A stretch of 64,000 nt of DNA from Leptolinea sp. HRD-7 (GCA_024363285.1 AP024710.1:3504001-3568000); one strand, 5' to 3'; positions 8,900-19,515 are shown, numbered from the stretch's first letter. Made by a program: numbers and translations. The notes: a model not told the origin generated them from the sequence alone.

Positions 8900-8934
8900 G
8901 TTAATGACAGCCTAAATTTACCTGTAAGGTTTCC

Positions 8935-9552
8935 ATGACTGAAAAAAACATCCCTGATATTGTAGTCTCTCGACTTCCTGTGTACCTGCAAACCCTTCAG
9001 CTATTAAAAAAAGAAGGAAAAACCATCACATCATCGCAAGAGTTGGGAGAAAAATCCGGCATTACCGCCGCCCAGGTGCGCAAAGATCTGTCGTTTTTCG
9101 GAGAATTCGGCAAGCAGGGAAGCGGTTACAACATCGACTTCCTGACGGAAAAAATCCTGGCCATTCTTAAATTGGATCGCGTGTGGGATGTAGCATTGGT
9201 CGGTATTGGCGATCTGGGGCACGCCATTGCCCGATATCCCGGGTTTGCTGAGCGTGGCTTTAATATCCGATTCATTTTTGATAGTGACCCGAAAAAGATC
9301 GGCATCAAGGTGGGAAACCACGAAGTGCAATCCATGGATAACATGGTTGAGGTAATTCGCGGGGCTGGCATCCGGGTGGCAATGATCACCGTACCATCCC
9401 ATGCCGCACAAACAGTAGCCGACCTTCTGATTGAAGCCGGCGTAAAAGCCATATTGAATTACGCCCCGGTTCCCCTGATTGTGCCTGACGGTGTGCGCGT
9501 GGAAACCGTCAGCCCGATCATTCAAATGGAACACATGACGTACTATTTATAG
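8935..9552 (+). CDS. rex: Redox-sensing transcriptional repressor Rex
   Basis: The 205-residue protein has the N-terminal winged helix of Rex (VVSRLPVYLQ, then S-Q-E-L-G-E-K-S-G with AAQVRKDLSFFGEFG) and a Rossmann domain with VGIGDLGHAI that binds NAD(H). In the family, high NADH releases Rex from operators near fermentation and respiration genes. Here it stands alone; no convincing Rex operator was found in its own upstream gap. A GTAAGG ribosome binding site precedes the ATG. Its last 6 bp overlap the 3' end of the broken HEPN gene on the other strand. Confidence 0.95.
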   Translation: MTEKNIPDIVVSRLPVYLQTLQLLKKEGKTITSSQELGEKSGITAAQVRKDLSFFGEFGKQGSGYNIDFLTEKILAILKLDRVWDVALVGIGDLGHAIARYPGFAERGFNIRFIFDSDPKKIGIKVGNHEVQSMDNMVEVIRGAGIRVAMITVPSHAAQTVADLLIEAGVKAILNYAPVPLIVPDGVRVETVSPIIQMEHMTYYL

Positions 9553-9891
9553 TTTCGAGTCCTTAATGCATTTTTCCAATCGGGGAATATCATTTTTTAT
9601 GGTATCCCAGACCATCTGGTTATCGAAATTAAAATAAATATGTACCAGTCTATTTCGCATGGCACGGATTAAATTCCAGGGAATTTCGGGATATTTTTCT
9701 TGTATCGATTCTGGAATGGCGTTTCAAGCTTCCCCGATAATGATCAAACACATTTGCACGGCATGCTGGGTTTTCGCATCCTGCAAATAATCTTCAAAAT
9801 CCATTGAATCGGTAAACATGTGGATTTTGTCTATTTCTTCCAAAATATCATCTAGCCGTTCCCGATAATGTCTAAGTGACAAGCAGGACAT
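9547..9891 (-). pseudogene. HepT-like HEPN (DUF86) toxin gene with an in-frame stop
   Basis: Translating the minus strand from ATG 9891 gives a full-length DUF86 protein of about 114 residues in a single frame, except for a TGA codon at 9724-9726. The part before the stop ends in LIIIGEA; the part after it continues with NAIPESI, and then MRNRLVHIY, the R-x4-H HEPN RNase motif. One C-to-T change (CGA to TGA) would explain the break. HepT is the RNase toxin of the MNT-HEPN system. The start overlaps the end of the upstream MNT remnant by 20 bp, the usual operon arrangement. Other genes here clearly use TGA as a stop, so recoding is unlikely. Confidence 0.8.
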
Positions 9892-10164
9892 CCTTTTCCA
9901 CCTCTTCTCTTATGTACGGCTTGAGACTTTGAGGTGTTCCGATATCAACTTTTTTTCCCAACAAATCTTCAAGAAACAGTTGTAATGACGCAAGCCCAAA
10001 TAAGCCAGTTGGTCTGGAAAACTCAACAAGAAAGTCAACATCACTGACTGGCATTGCTTCATCACGCGCATAGGAACAAAACAGGTACAGGTGTTTGCCT
10101 CCGTATTGTTCCAGAATCAGCTGCCGGTTTTGCGAGATTAGGGAAAAATTTGTTCCCGATTCAT
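9872..10164 (-). pseudogene. MNT nucleotidyltransferase antitoxin gene, frameshifted
   Basis: ATG at 10164 opens MNREQIF and then stops (TAA); in the neighbouring frame the protein resumes as SLISQNRQLILEQYGG and continues through LYLFCSYARD and VSDVDFLVEF to the end, so a single-base indel near the A5/T5 run at 10141-10148 separates the halves. The fold is the minimal nucleotidyltransferase (MntA) antitoxin. The catalytic GSxxRG motif is changed to CSYARD while the D-x-D is kept, so the enzyme would be impaired even if the frame were restored. A 60-residue in-frame piece (ATG 10054) could still be made. Paired with the broken HEPN gene. Confidence 0.75.
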
Positions 10165-10171
10165 GACCTCA

Positions 10172-11179
10172 TTATACAGGTAGCAAACTGCGGCGCAACA
10201 GTTCGCGCATCGACATGGCTTTCGCGGCGCCTTCCGCCGTACAGGTCAACGGGTTATCCACCAGATAGGCAGGAATTCCCAGCGCCTTGGTCAGGTACTT
10301 ATCCACACCTCGCAGCAATGAACCGCCGCCGCACAGGGCCACACCGCGGTCGATGATGTCAGAAAGCAGTTCAGGTGGTGTCTTCTCCAATACCTTGCGG
10401 GCGGTGTTGACAACTTCTGTCATCGGCTCCTGAAGAGCTTCCATCAGATCATCCGTGGTCAGGTTGACCGGCCGGGGTAACCCTGAAACCTGGTCCTGAC
10501 CTTGAACTTCCATAGCCAATTGCTGTTCCTGGGGAACCACAGACCCGATCTTTATTTTCAATAGTTCCGCGGTTGGTTGACCAATGATCACGCCGTATTT
10601 GCGTCGGGTATAGGTAATGATGGCATCATCAAAACGCAGTCCACCCGCGGGCGATGTTTCTGCTGTGACGATGGAGTACATCGAAAGCACGGCGGCCTGC
10701 ATGGTTCCCCCGCCCATACTGATGACCATATTCCCCGTAGGGGTGCCGATGGGCAGGTCGATTCCCAGGGCGGCCGCCAGTGGCTGCTGGATCAATGCGA
10801 CATCACGCGGTCCGGCACCAAGACTGGCTTCTTGAACAGCGCGGCTTTCTACGCTGGTCACGCCAAAGGGTACGGTTACCATCACTTTAGGTTTGGAAAA
10901 GAATGAAGGACCACACAGTTTCTTGACAAAGAAACTCAATAATTTTTCGGTGATCTCATATTCCGCGATCACGCCATGCTGCAAAGGGCGCACAACTTCG
11001 ATCGAATCCGGCACGCGGCCGATCATATCGCTGGCCGCCTGGCCGCATTCAACCATTTTCATCTCATCGGGAATGATGGCTACAACCGTAGGCTCCTGCA
11101 GAAGAATCTGATTGCCTTCGGCAATCACAATATTCATCGTGCCCAGGTCGATGCCTAATTCTCGGGAAAAACCGGGCAT
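10172..11179 (-). CDS. mreB: MreB/Mbl-family actin-like protein
   Basis: A 335-residue actin-ATPase fold protein with phosphate-1 motif IDLGTMN, a second phosphate loop with MGGGT near residue 155, and the C-terminal CGGGSLL adenosine motif. MreB filaments position the cell-wall synthesis machinery in rods. No mreC, mreD or rodA follows; instead the gene sits 25 bp behind atpC in the same direction, so it is probably the last gene of the F1 ATPase operon. Residues of the first motif are somewhat divergent (DLGTMN rather than DLGTANT), so a paralogous Mbl/MreB variant is possible. Confidence 0.88.
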   Translation of the reverse strand: MPGFSRELGIDLGTMNIVIAEGNQILLQEPTVVAIIPDEMKMVECGQAASDMIGRVPDSIEVVRPLQHGVIAEYEITEKLLSFFVKKLCGPSFFSKPKVMVTVPFGVTSVESRAVQEASLGAGPRDVALIQQPLAAALGIDLPIGTPTGNMVISMGGGTMQAAVLSMYSIVTAETSPAGGLRFDDAIITYTRRKYGVIIGQPTAELLKIKIGSVVPQEQQLAMEVQGQDQVSGLPRPVNLTTDDLMEALQEPMTEVVNTARKVLEKTPPELLSDIIDRGVALCGGGSLLRGVDKYLTKALGIPAYLVDNPLTCTAEGAAKAMSMRELLRRSLLPV

Positions 11180-11204
11180 AGGTCTTTTATCCTCTCATCG
11201 ATCA

Positions 11205-11627
11205 TCAACGGCTCTGTTTGGCTTTATAACGCCGCGCAGCATCAAGCCGCAGGTTGGAACGGCGCATGGCCGCCTGTATCGCCAGATATTCATCTGTCTG
11301 AGTCTGGGGTGTTTTGGCCAGTGCGTCTTCCGCGCGCTTACGGGCCATCTCAGCCCGGTGAATATCAATCTCGTCCACGTTCTCCGCGGCGTCTGCCAGT
11401 ATGGTAACCTGATCAGGCTGAACTTCCGCCACGCCGCCTGCTACGGTGAAGAATTGTTCATCTGTTTTGGTCTTCACAGAAACAACACCGAAACGGAGAA
11501 GCGTCAATACAGGTGAGTGGTTCGGCAGAATACCCATATCACCTTCCACTCCCGGAAGATTGACAATATCCACATCTCCCTGGAAGACGATCCGATCCTG
11601 CGAGACTACTTCACAACGAATGGGCAT
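11205..11627 (-). CDS. atpC: F1 ATP synthase epsilon subunit
   Basis: A 140-residue protein with the N-terminal beta-sandwich (IVNLPGVEGDMGILPNHSPVLTLL) characteristic of the epsilon subunit, followed by two helices (about 88-135) that in the family regulate ATP hydrolysis. It follows atpD by 9 bp and precedes mreB. Confidence 0.95.
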   Translation of the reverse strand: MPIRCEVVSQDRIVFQGDVDIVNLPGVEGDMGILPNHSPVLTLLRFGVVSVKTKTDEQFFTVAGGVAEVQPDQVTILADAAENVDEIDIHRAEMARKRAEDALAKTPQTQTDEYLAIQAAMRRSNLRLDAARRYKAKQSR

Positions 11628-11636
11628 TCAAGCTCC

Positions 11637-13058
<1,422 letters not shown>

Positions 13059-13976
13059 TTACGCGGTCTCCTCGGATTTTATTGCCACGGCAGCCATGGC
13101 TTCGGCGCCGCCGGTGATATCCAGCATATCATTGGTGATCGCCTGCTGGCGGGCTTTGTTGTAATCCATTTGCAATGAAGCGATCAACTCACGGGCGTTA
13201 TCAGTGGCATTACGCATTGAGACCATGCGGGCTGCCTGTTCACTGGCCTGCGAAGTCAGGATCGCCTGGTACACCTGTAATTCAGTAAACCGGGTGATAA
13301 TGCCCTCCAGAATCCGGCGGTCATCCGGTTCGTATTCGAAAACCGAATTCGTTTTGTGGTGAGTTACGTTATACGCCACTACACGATCTTCCGCGTATTC
13401 CACTTCAAGGGGAAGCAGTTTACGGATGACTACATCCTGCTTGACCATGCTGTGAAAATCGGTATACACAAGAAAAACCTGGTCAGCCCGGCCTTCGAGG
13501 TATTCTTCAATCGCAAGATGACCGACAGCCGACAGGCTGGCAAAGGATGGGGCAATGGGAATATCGCTGAAATCCGCGATCACGTTGCGCCGCCGGCGTA
13601 ATAACATATCACGGCCTTTTCGGCCAACGGCAATATAACTTACACCAGCCGAGAAATCTCGAAAGGTATCCAATGCGTCTTTGACCAGATTTACATTGAA
13701 CGCGCCGGCCAATCCGCGATCACCGCTGATTAAAATCACCAGAACGTTCTTTACTTCATCTCTTTCTTTTAGAAGAGGATGCAGGCTGGCATGCCCTGGC
13801 TGTCGCGCCAGGTGAACCAGCAATTTCCAGGATTTTTCTGCGTAAGGCCGGGTGGCGTTGACCGCCGCGATGGCTTTGCGCACCTTGGCTGCGCTGACTG
13901 TTTCCAGCGCGCGGGTAACCTGGGCGATACTCTTTACGCTCCGGATACGGAGCCGCATTTCGCGAGCAGATGCCAT
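13059..13976 (-). CDS. atpG: F1 ATP synthase gamma subunit
   Basis: A 305-residue rotor shaft subunit with the conserved N-terminal MASAREMRLRIRSVKS coiled coil, the central SGDRGLAGAFN segment, and the C-terminal coiled coil with RMVSMRNATDNARELI and YNKARQQAITNDMLDITGGA. The length is within the usual range. It is 26 bp downstream of atpA. Confidence 0.96.
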   Translation of the reverse strand: MASAREMRLRIRSVKSIAQVTRALETVSAAKVRKAIAAVNATRPYAEKSWKLLVHLARQPGHASLHPLLKERDEVKNVLVILISGDRGLAGAFNVNLVKDALDTFRDFSAGVSYIAVGRKGRDMLLRRRRNVIADFSDIPIAPSFASLSAVGHLAIEEYLEGRADQVFLVYTDFHSMVKQDVVIRKLLPLEVEYAEDRVVAYNVTHHKTNSVFEYEPDDRRILEGIITRFTELQVYQAILTSQASEQAARMVSMRNATDNARELIASLQMDYNKARQQAITNDMLDITGGAEAMAAVAIKSEETA

Positions 13977-14002
13977 TCAGAATGGTCCTTTAGGTCTTCA
14001 GA

Positions 14003-15667
14003 TCAGGCTGTAAAGGAAGCATTGAATGTCTTGAGAGCTTCCCTGAGTTTCTTATCGGTTTCAGGCGTAATCATTTTCTTCTCAGCGATATCCTTGCCAA
14101 GTGCCGGATAACTTGTTTCCATAAACCGCAGCATCGCGGATTCCCACGAGCGCATTTTTTCCACAGGGATCTGATCGGCATAACCATTTGTTCCGGCAAA
14201 CAGCACTGTCACCATCTGTTCCAATGACATGGGTTCGTATTGAAGCTGTTTGAGAATTTCCTGCAAACGCTGACCGCGGTTCAACTGTGCCTGGGTGGAT
14301 TTATCCAGATCAGAACCGAACATGGCAAAAGCAGCCAGATCACGATAGGCAGCCATGTCTAACCGTAAGCGTGAGGCCACCTGTTTCATGGCTTTGGTTT
14401 GAGCTGAGCCGCCCACACGCGATACGGATATACCCACATTTACAGCCGGACGTATACCGGCATTGAAAAGGTTAGATTCAAGGTAAATCTGTCCGTCAGT
14501 AATGGAGATCACGTTTGTGGGGATGTACGCTGAAACATCACCCAGCAGTGTTTCAATGATAGGCAGGGCGGTCAATGAACCACCGGTGCCTTCCACTTTG
14601 ACGATCTTGCAATTATCCGCATCCGTCCGGGCTTTGAGGGCGGCTTCGGCTTCGTCTTTGGAACGTGGGCCTTCATAGACAACATTGTCAATACCATCAG
14701 ACAGTCTGGCCAATGGCGCCGTGAAGTCTTTGGAGACGATCACATATTTATTGGCTAAACGGGCCGCTCGTTCAAGCAGGCGGCTGTGCAAATAGAACAC
14801 ATCGCCGGGATACGCTTCGCGGCCTGGCGGACGGCGCAACAGTAAAGAAACCTGACGGTATGCCCAGGCGTGTTTGGAAATATCATCATAGATGACCAGC
14901 GCGTCTTTACCGCGTTCCATGAAATCTTCGCCAATGGCGCAGCCGGAATACGGGGCAATATACTGCATGGCAGCCGGCTCATCCGCGGCAGCGATCACCA
15001 CTACGGTGTGACTCATGGCACCGTAACGTTCTAATAACGCGATTGTGCGGGCCACCGATGATTTCTTTTGTCCGATGGCCACATAGATACAAATAAGGTC
15101 TTTTCCCTTCTGGTTGATAATCGTATCGATAGCCAGAGCAGTTTTCCCTGTCTGGCGGTCACCAATAATTAATTCACGCTGACCGCGCCCAATGGGGATC
15201 ATGGCATCAATGGCTTTAATACCGGTCTGGACGGGTGTGTCAACGTCCTGCCGTTCAACCACGTTTGGAGCGATACGTTCGATGGGCAGGTAACGGCTGA
15301 AATCCAGCGCCCCTTTGCCATCCACCGGTTCACCCAGCGCGTTGACCACACGGCCAACTAACCCGTCTCCTACCGGAACAGAAGCAATACGTCCGGTTGA
15401 TCGAACCTGCATACCTTCTGTAACCGTGGAATAGTCACCCAGAATGATGATGCCTACGCTATTTTTTTCCAGGTTAAAGGCGATACCCATTACGCCATTT
15501 TCAAATTGAACCAGTTCCTGCGACCGGACAGAGGAAAGCCCATCCGCTCTGGCGATTCCATCACCGGCTTCTGTGACGACCCCAACATCGCGTATCTCTA
15601 CCTGTGGCTTGAAGGACTCGATCTTTTGGGTCAAATCCCTGGTGATGGAAGAAACTATATCGGGCAT
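14003..15667 (-). CDS. atpA: F1 ATP synthase alpha subunit
   Basis: The 554-residue subunit has the non-catalytic P-loop GDRQTGKT at 169-176 and the family signature near [17 protein letters not shown]. At 554 residues it is about 40-50 longer than the usual 500-510, the excess being in the C-terminal helical part. The ribosome binding site GGAGG and a promoter at 15707-15735 precede it. Upstream there is no atpB, atpE, atpF or atpH, so this is an F1-only cluster; the membrane sector and delta subunit must be elsewhere. Confidence 0.97.
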   Translation of the reverse strand: MPDIVSSITRDLTQKIESFKPQVEIRDVGVVTEAGDGIARADGLSSVRSQELVQFENGVMGIAFNLEKNSVGIIILGDYSTVTEGMQVRSTGRIASVPVGDGLVGRVVNALGEPVDGKGALDFSRYLPIERIAPNVVERQDVDTPVQTGIKAIDAMIPIGRGQRELIIGDRQTGKTALAIDTIINQKGKDLICIYVAIGQKKSSVARTIALLERYGAMSHTVVVIAAADEPAAMQYIAPYSGCAIGEDFMERGKDALVIYDDISKHAWAYRQVSLLLRRPPGREAYPGDVFYLHSRLLERAARLANKYVIVSKDFTAPLARLSDGIDNVVYEGPRSKDEAEAALKARTDADNCKIVKVEGTGGSLTALPIIETLLGDVSAYIPTNVISITDGQIYLESNLFNAGIRPAVNVGISVSRVGGSAQTKAMKQVASRLRLDMAAYRDLAAFAMFGSDLDKSTQAQLNRGQRLQEILKQLQYEPMSLEQMVTVLFAGTNGYADQIPVEKMRSWESAMLRFMETSYPALGKDIAEKKMITPETDKKLREALKTFNASFTA

Positions 15668-15706
15668 ACTACCTCCTACCGGATTGGCATAAACACTAAC
15701 CTTGGA

Positions 15707-15735
15707 ATTTTAATCCAAAATTCGGTTGTATTCAA
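15707..15735 (-). promoter_or_regulatory. Predicted sigma-70 type promoter of atpAGDC
   Basis: On the minus strand TTGAAT and TAAAAT are separated by exactly 17 bases, about 40 bp upstream of the atpA ATG. It overlaps the stop codon of the hydrolase gene, showing that atpA can be transcribed independently of the genes upstream. Confidence 0.6.
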
Positions 15736-16532
15736 ATGGGAAATCTATGAATGAATTGTATCATCGTCTGATTTACGTGATCAGGTTGGTCGATGATAAC
15801 ACCATGTCCGGCATTTTCAATCACAATCATTTGACAGCCGGGTATCCCGGTATAAAGGTCGCGTTGATTCTCGAGTGGGACAGTAGTGTCATTTCGACCC
15901 GAAATTACGAGTGAAGGAATTTGTATGTTCCGAATTTCTCTGCGCGCATCAAACAGGGCAATCTCTCTCATAGCCTGCTTATAAACGATCGAATCTGCCT
16001 GGCGAATATGCCGAATTAACTGTTCTCGAAGTTCCTGTTGATCCACACCGGGGAAAATACGGGAGGCTGTTAGTTCCGCCTGAGAGCCGGCTCCCCTTAC
16101 CCGCGCGCGGATGTATCGCCGGAGCAGGTAGAACCATTCATTCCAGCGTTTGGGGCGAAGTGTGGCAAATGTGTTGATCAATATAAGGCTGGTAATCCTT
16201 CCAGGATACTGTATCGCCATTTGAAGCGCGACAGTCCCCCCCATAGAAATTCCGGCCAGGTGAAAACGGTCAATTTTCAATCGGTCTGCCAGAGAAATGA
16301 TGGCATCTGCGGCATACCGAATGCTCCATTTTTCTCCTGTAAATGTAGAGCGTCCAAAACCGGGTAGATCCGGCGCGATCGGACGGTATCCGGCTGAAGC
16401 CAGAGCGTCAAACTGGTAGGTCCAACTACTGGCTTCTGTTCCAAGCCCGTGTATTAAGAAAATGGCCGCTTTATTTTCGGGATACGGATCAAGAAAAAAG
16501 ACAGCGGGTATTTGGATGTTTTCTGTATCCAT
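15732..16532 (-). CDS. Alpha/beta-fold hydrolase
   Basis: A 266-residue single-domain hydrolase. The oxyanion HG motif (LIHGLGTEASSW) is followed by the nucleophile elbow G-I-S-M-G with Ser96, an Asp in VISGRNDTTVPL, and His near 243 in NAGHGV. The DLPGFGRS segment is typical of the MhpC/esterase-lactonase type. No signal peptide. The substrate cannot be told. It lies 9 bp after the trypsin-like protease gene and is probably co-transcribed with it. Confidence 0.85.
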   Translation of the reverse strand: MDTENIQIPAVFFLDPYPENKAAIFLIHGLGTEASSWTYQFDALASAGYRPIAPDLPGFGRSTFTGEKWSIRYAADAIISLADRLKIDRFHLAGISMGGTVALQMAIQYPGRITSLILINTFATLRPKRWNEWFYLLRRYIRARVRGAGSQAELTASRIFPGVDQQELREQLIRHIRQADSIVYKQAMREIALFDARREIRNIQIPSLVISGRNDTTVPLENQRDLYTGIPGCQMIVIENAGHGVIIDQPDHVNQTMIQFIHRFPI

Positions 16533-16541
16533 ATTTCTTGA

Positions 16542-18056
16542 TTATTTAGCACCTCGAATCTTGAAATTATCAAATCCCACGATCAAACCTCCCCGTTCCC
16601 ATGTCCCGGCAATCAATCCGGTATCACCGGTGGCAAAGTCTGAATCCATGGTAGATATCAACAGATTGCCATTTAGCCCCAGTCCAAGTTGATTACCCAC
16701 ACAGGCAGCCGTCAACCTCTTCTCGGATGTCCCGGCCAATCCGTCAAAATATTCCCAATCTACCAGCGTATTGATGCGGCCGGAATTATTTTTCCAGATA
16801 GACGCGTAACCATCTTCGCTGACTTCCAACGCATAATAACTGCCATCAGGTTGATAACGACAGATCAAACCATAATCACCCCCTCCAGTGGATTGCAAAA
16901 CCCGGGCGGAAAAATCAACTACAATATCTGCCGCTTTGTACCCGGATGTTCCGGAAAGTACCATTTTGGGGGTGTTGACCTGTATGACGTACATTCCACT
17001 GGCAATTCCGACAGAACCATCTTCATCCACCTGAGCGGTCCAGCCGCTGGCAGGATTAGAAAAATCATTGAAATACAGGTCACCACCCATTTCCGGAATC
17101 GGGTTTTGTTGTTGGGGCATATTGGTGACAATTTTCTCTTCCCCGCGTTTCGCGGCCTCGATCAACGGCAATGCCAGCTTAATCGGGCGCAGAGAATTAA
17201 TGAATCCACCGGTGGGGACACAGGTGTCGTATTCATTTATCACGCCATCACGGTTCGTATCTGCCAGAGTACGGCAATCCACTATACCGGCTTCTGTTCC
17301 CGAACCAAGTTGGGTTGGGATACCCACCAGTTCTCCGGCATCGTTGGAAGCCAATCCTCCGCTGTTACCGCCGGCGATGGTAGCTGAGGTTTTGATAAAA
17401 GCCCTGTTCCCATAAGGAGATTCGGATGAAAAACCAGCCACTTCACCGGTGGTCAATGTGATCGTTTCTCCACCGATTCCTGGATAACCAAGAATAGTCA
17501 ATGTATCTCCCAGGCTTAATGCATCTGAATTTCCAAGAGAAACAGCAGGAAATTTAAAAGCAGCAGGATCTATCGGCTGACCATTGATATCGTGGGTTAT
17601 TTTTAATACCGCCAGATCAAGCGCCTCATCGGCCTGGATCACTTTCGCGTAATAAGCCGGTACAGGTTTTTCATCTGCCCGAAAGGTCGGAGAAATGGTC
17701 AATGCTTCGATCGGGTAGGTTTTATCAGAAAGCACCACATGCGCGTTAGTTAAAATCAAACCAGCGGACGTTACAAAAGTTCCCGAGCCCGTCCACCCTT
17801 CAACCAGTGACCCGTTCTGCCGGATGAGCGCAGAAACCAGCACCACAGATTGGAACGGTATGACCTTTTTACCAAACGACGAGACTGTTACTTGAGGTTC
17901 TGCGGTATCTTCAGGTTTTGATAACATAATTGGACTGGGTGTCGGGAATCGCCGCGCGAATGACATGGTACCCCAGTAATAGAGCAATACTGCCAGGCCA
18001 CAACCTGCCACCAGAAAAATAGCCAGACCCACTAACGCCTTAATCCTCTTCGTCAT
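16542..18056 (-). CDS. Exported trypsin-like serine protease with C-terminal beta-sandwich
   Basis: ATG at 18056 is chosen because GGAGAG lies six bases before it; a longer frame reaches 18131. The 504-residue protein starts with a membrane anchor (about 8-28; V-A-G-C at 16-19 could be a lipobox). The protease triad is His106 (LTNAHVV), Asp147 (LDLAVLKI) and Ser232 (GGNSGG). Residues 267-278 (DTNRDGVINEYD) form a Ca2+-binding, EF-hand/dockerin-like loop. The C-terminal 170 residues resemble a LamG/DUF1080-like jelly roll. It differs from HtrA in having no PDZ domain. The target is unknown. Confidence 0.82.
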   Translation of the reverse strand: MTKRIKALVGLAIFLVAGCGLAVLLYYWGTMSFARRFPTPSPIMLSKPEDTAEPQVTVSSFGKKVIPFQSVVLVSALIRQNGSLVEGWTGSGTFVTSAGLILTNAHVVLSDKTYPIEALTISPTFRADEKPVPAYYAKVIQADEALDLAVLKITHDINGQPIDPAAFKFPAVSLGNSDALSLGDTLTILGYPGIGGETITLTTGEVAGFSSESPYGNRAFIKTSATIAGGNSGGLASNDAGELVGIPTQLGSGTEAGIVDCRTLADTNRDGVINEYDTCVPTGGFINSLRPIKLALPLIEAAKRGEEKIVTNMPQQQNPIPEMGGDLYFNDFSNPASGWTAQVDEDGSVGIASGMYVIQVNTPKMVLSGTSGYKAADIVVDFSARVLQSTGGGDYGLICRYQPDGSYYALEVSEDGYASIWKNNSGRINTLVDWEYFDGLAGTSEKRLTAACVGNQLGLGLNGNLLISTMDSDFATGDTGLIAGTWERGGLIVGFDNFKIRGAK

Positions 18057-18158
18057 CAACTCTCCGGGTTCGGGCATAATGCGTGCAACAGAATTAAAGT
18101 ATACTTGCCAAATCCGCCATCCGCGTGACAAACCTATTATCTCTCTACTGGAGGCTTA

Positions 18159-19442
18159 ATGGAAAAATTCATCATAGAGGGGGGCATACCGTTATCAGGT
18201 GAAGTAACACCATCGGGCAATAAGAACGCCGCCCTGCCCCTGCTGGCAGCCTGCCTTCTGACCGATGAACCGGTGATCCTTCATAATGTTCCCTATATCC
18301 GTGATGTACAGACCATGCGAGCCCTGCTGGAAAGCCTGGGGGTCAGTATTGACGAAGTTGGTGACCATACCTGGCGAGTTCAGGCGGCAGAAGTTCGCCC
18401 CGCTGACCTGGACCCTGATATCTGCCGGCGTATTCGCGCTTCCATCCTGTTGGCCGGCCCAATGACCGCCCGGACAGGTGAATTGCACCTTCCCCCGCCA
18501 GGCGGTGACGTGATCGGGCGGCGCAGAGTTGACACACATATCATCGCGATCAAAAAACTGGGGGCTGAAGTGGAATATGACCGTTCCTTTCACTTTCACG
18601 CCCGTGGACTGACCGGCGCGGATATTCTTCTGGATGAAGCATCCGTAACCGCCACAGAGAATGCCATCATGGCCTGTGTAACGGCCAAAGGACGATCTAT
18701 CATCCGAAACGCGGCATCTGAACCGCATATTCAGGAGTTGTGTCATCTGTTGAATATGATGGGGGCAAAGATCCTGCATATCGGGTCCAACACTTTGAAA
18801 ATTGATGGAGTGGAAAAACTTCATGGGGGTGAATTTACCATCGGGCCTGATTATCTTGAGGTGATCAGCCATGTAGGAGCGGCAGTTGTCACAAAAGGCT
18901 CCATACGCATCCGCAACGCGGGAGTTCAGTATTTAGATATGATCCGTCTCGTGATGGGACGCCTTGGTGTGATATGGGAGGTCGATGGTGAAGATATCAT
19001 TGTTCCTAAAGACCAACCACTGACCATTGAAAGCGACCTGGGGGGAATGGTTCCTGAGATCTCTGTTATGCCCTGGCCGGCTTTCCCCACAGACCTGATG
19101 AGTATCTGTATCGTCATTGCCACTCAGTCAAACGGCATGGTCCTCTTCCATGATTGGATGTACCCGAGTCGTATGTACTTTACCGACAAGCTGGTGGGAA
19201 TGGGTGCCAAGATCGTGATGTGCGACCCCCACCGCTGTATCGTTCAGGGTCCCAGTAAGCTTTACAGTGAAAAAATGGAAAGCCCTGATATTCGCGCCGG
19301 AATGGCGCTGGTGCTGGCTGCCCTTTCGGCGGAAGGGAAATCTCAGATCCGAAACATCGGGCAGATCGACCGTGGATACGAGAATATTGATAAAAAATTG
19401 GCTGCCATGGGCGCCAATATCCAACGCTTGCACGAAGAATAA
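18159..19442 (+). CDS. murA: UDP-N-acetylglucosamine 1-carboxyvinyltransferase with Asp at the catalytic Cys position
   Basis: The 427-residue enzyme of the EPT/RTPC fold transfers enolpyruvate from PEP to UDP-GlcNAc, the first committed step of peptidoglycan synthesis. The substrate-binding SGNKNAALP (19-27) and C-terminal GYENIDKKLAAMGA are present. In the active-site loop LPPPGGDVIGRR residue 117 is Asp (codon GAC) where most bacteria have the Cys that fosfomycin alkylates. Cys-to-Asp MurA enzymes in Mycobacterium, Chlamydia and Borrelia are active and fosfomycin-insensitive. A GGAGG ribosome binding site lies five bases before the ATG. It is a single gene ending in a terminator. Confidence 0.93.
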   Translation: MEKFIIEGGIPLSGEVTPSGNKNAALPLLAACLLTDEPVILHNVPYIRDVQTMRALLESLGVSIDEVGDHTWRVQAAEVRPADLDPDICRRIRASILLAGPMTARTGELHLPPPGGDVIGRRRVDTHIIAIKKLGAEVEYDRSFHFHARGLTGADILLDEASVTATENAIMACVTAKGRSIIRNAASEPHIQELCHLLNMMGAKILHIGSNTLKIDGVEKLHGGEFTIGPDYLEVISHVGAAVVTKGSIRIRNAGVQYLDMIRLVMGRLGVIWEVDGEDIIVPKDQPLTIESDLGGMVPEISVMPWPAFPTDLMSICIVIATQSNGMVLFHDWMYPSRMYFTDKLVGMGAKIVMCDPHRCIVQGPSKLYSEKMESPDIRAGMALVLAALSAEGKSQIRNIGQIDRGYENIDKKLAAMGANIQRLHEE

Positions 19443-19462
19443 ATAATAAAACAAAGAAAAAA

Positions 19463-19490
19463 GCCGGCTCTTCTCAAAAGATGAGCCGGC
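19463..19490. terminator. Bidirectional terminator between murA and trxA
   Basis: GCCGGCTC and GAGCCGGC form a perfect 8-bp stem around a 12-base loop. An A-rich run precedes it on the plus strand, giving a T-tract for the trxA transcript, and it lies between convergent genes. Confidence 0.75.
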
Positions 19491-19515
19491 TCATTTCATA
19501 TTGGGTTAGATAAAA

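Noticed and set aside
8863..8934. Rex operator in the rex/YgjP-like divergent gap
   Set aside because: TTGTGAA...TTCACAA was searched by eye; only a partial half-site is present.
9724..9726. In-frame TGA in the HEPN gene as selenocysteine or Trp (recoded)
   Set aside because: No SECIS-like hairpin was evident, and other genes (for example the kinase ending at 29525) use TGA as an ordinary stop. A point mutation explains it better.
10141..10148. Programmed frameshift in the MNT antitoxin gene
   Set aside because: The A5/T5 run could slip, but no stimulatory structure was seen and the gene also lacks the catalytic GS motif; decay or a sequencing indel is simpler.
16689..17387. 232-residue open frame opposite the trypsin-like protease
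   Set aside because: Antisense shadow; the protease frame carries the catalytic motifs.
18195..18872. 225-residue open frame opposite murA
   Set aside because: Antisense shadow of MurA, with no ribosome binding site or domain.
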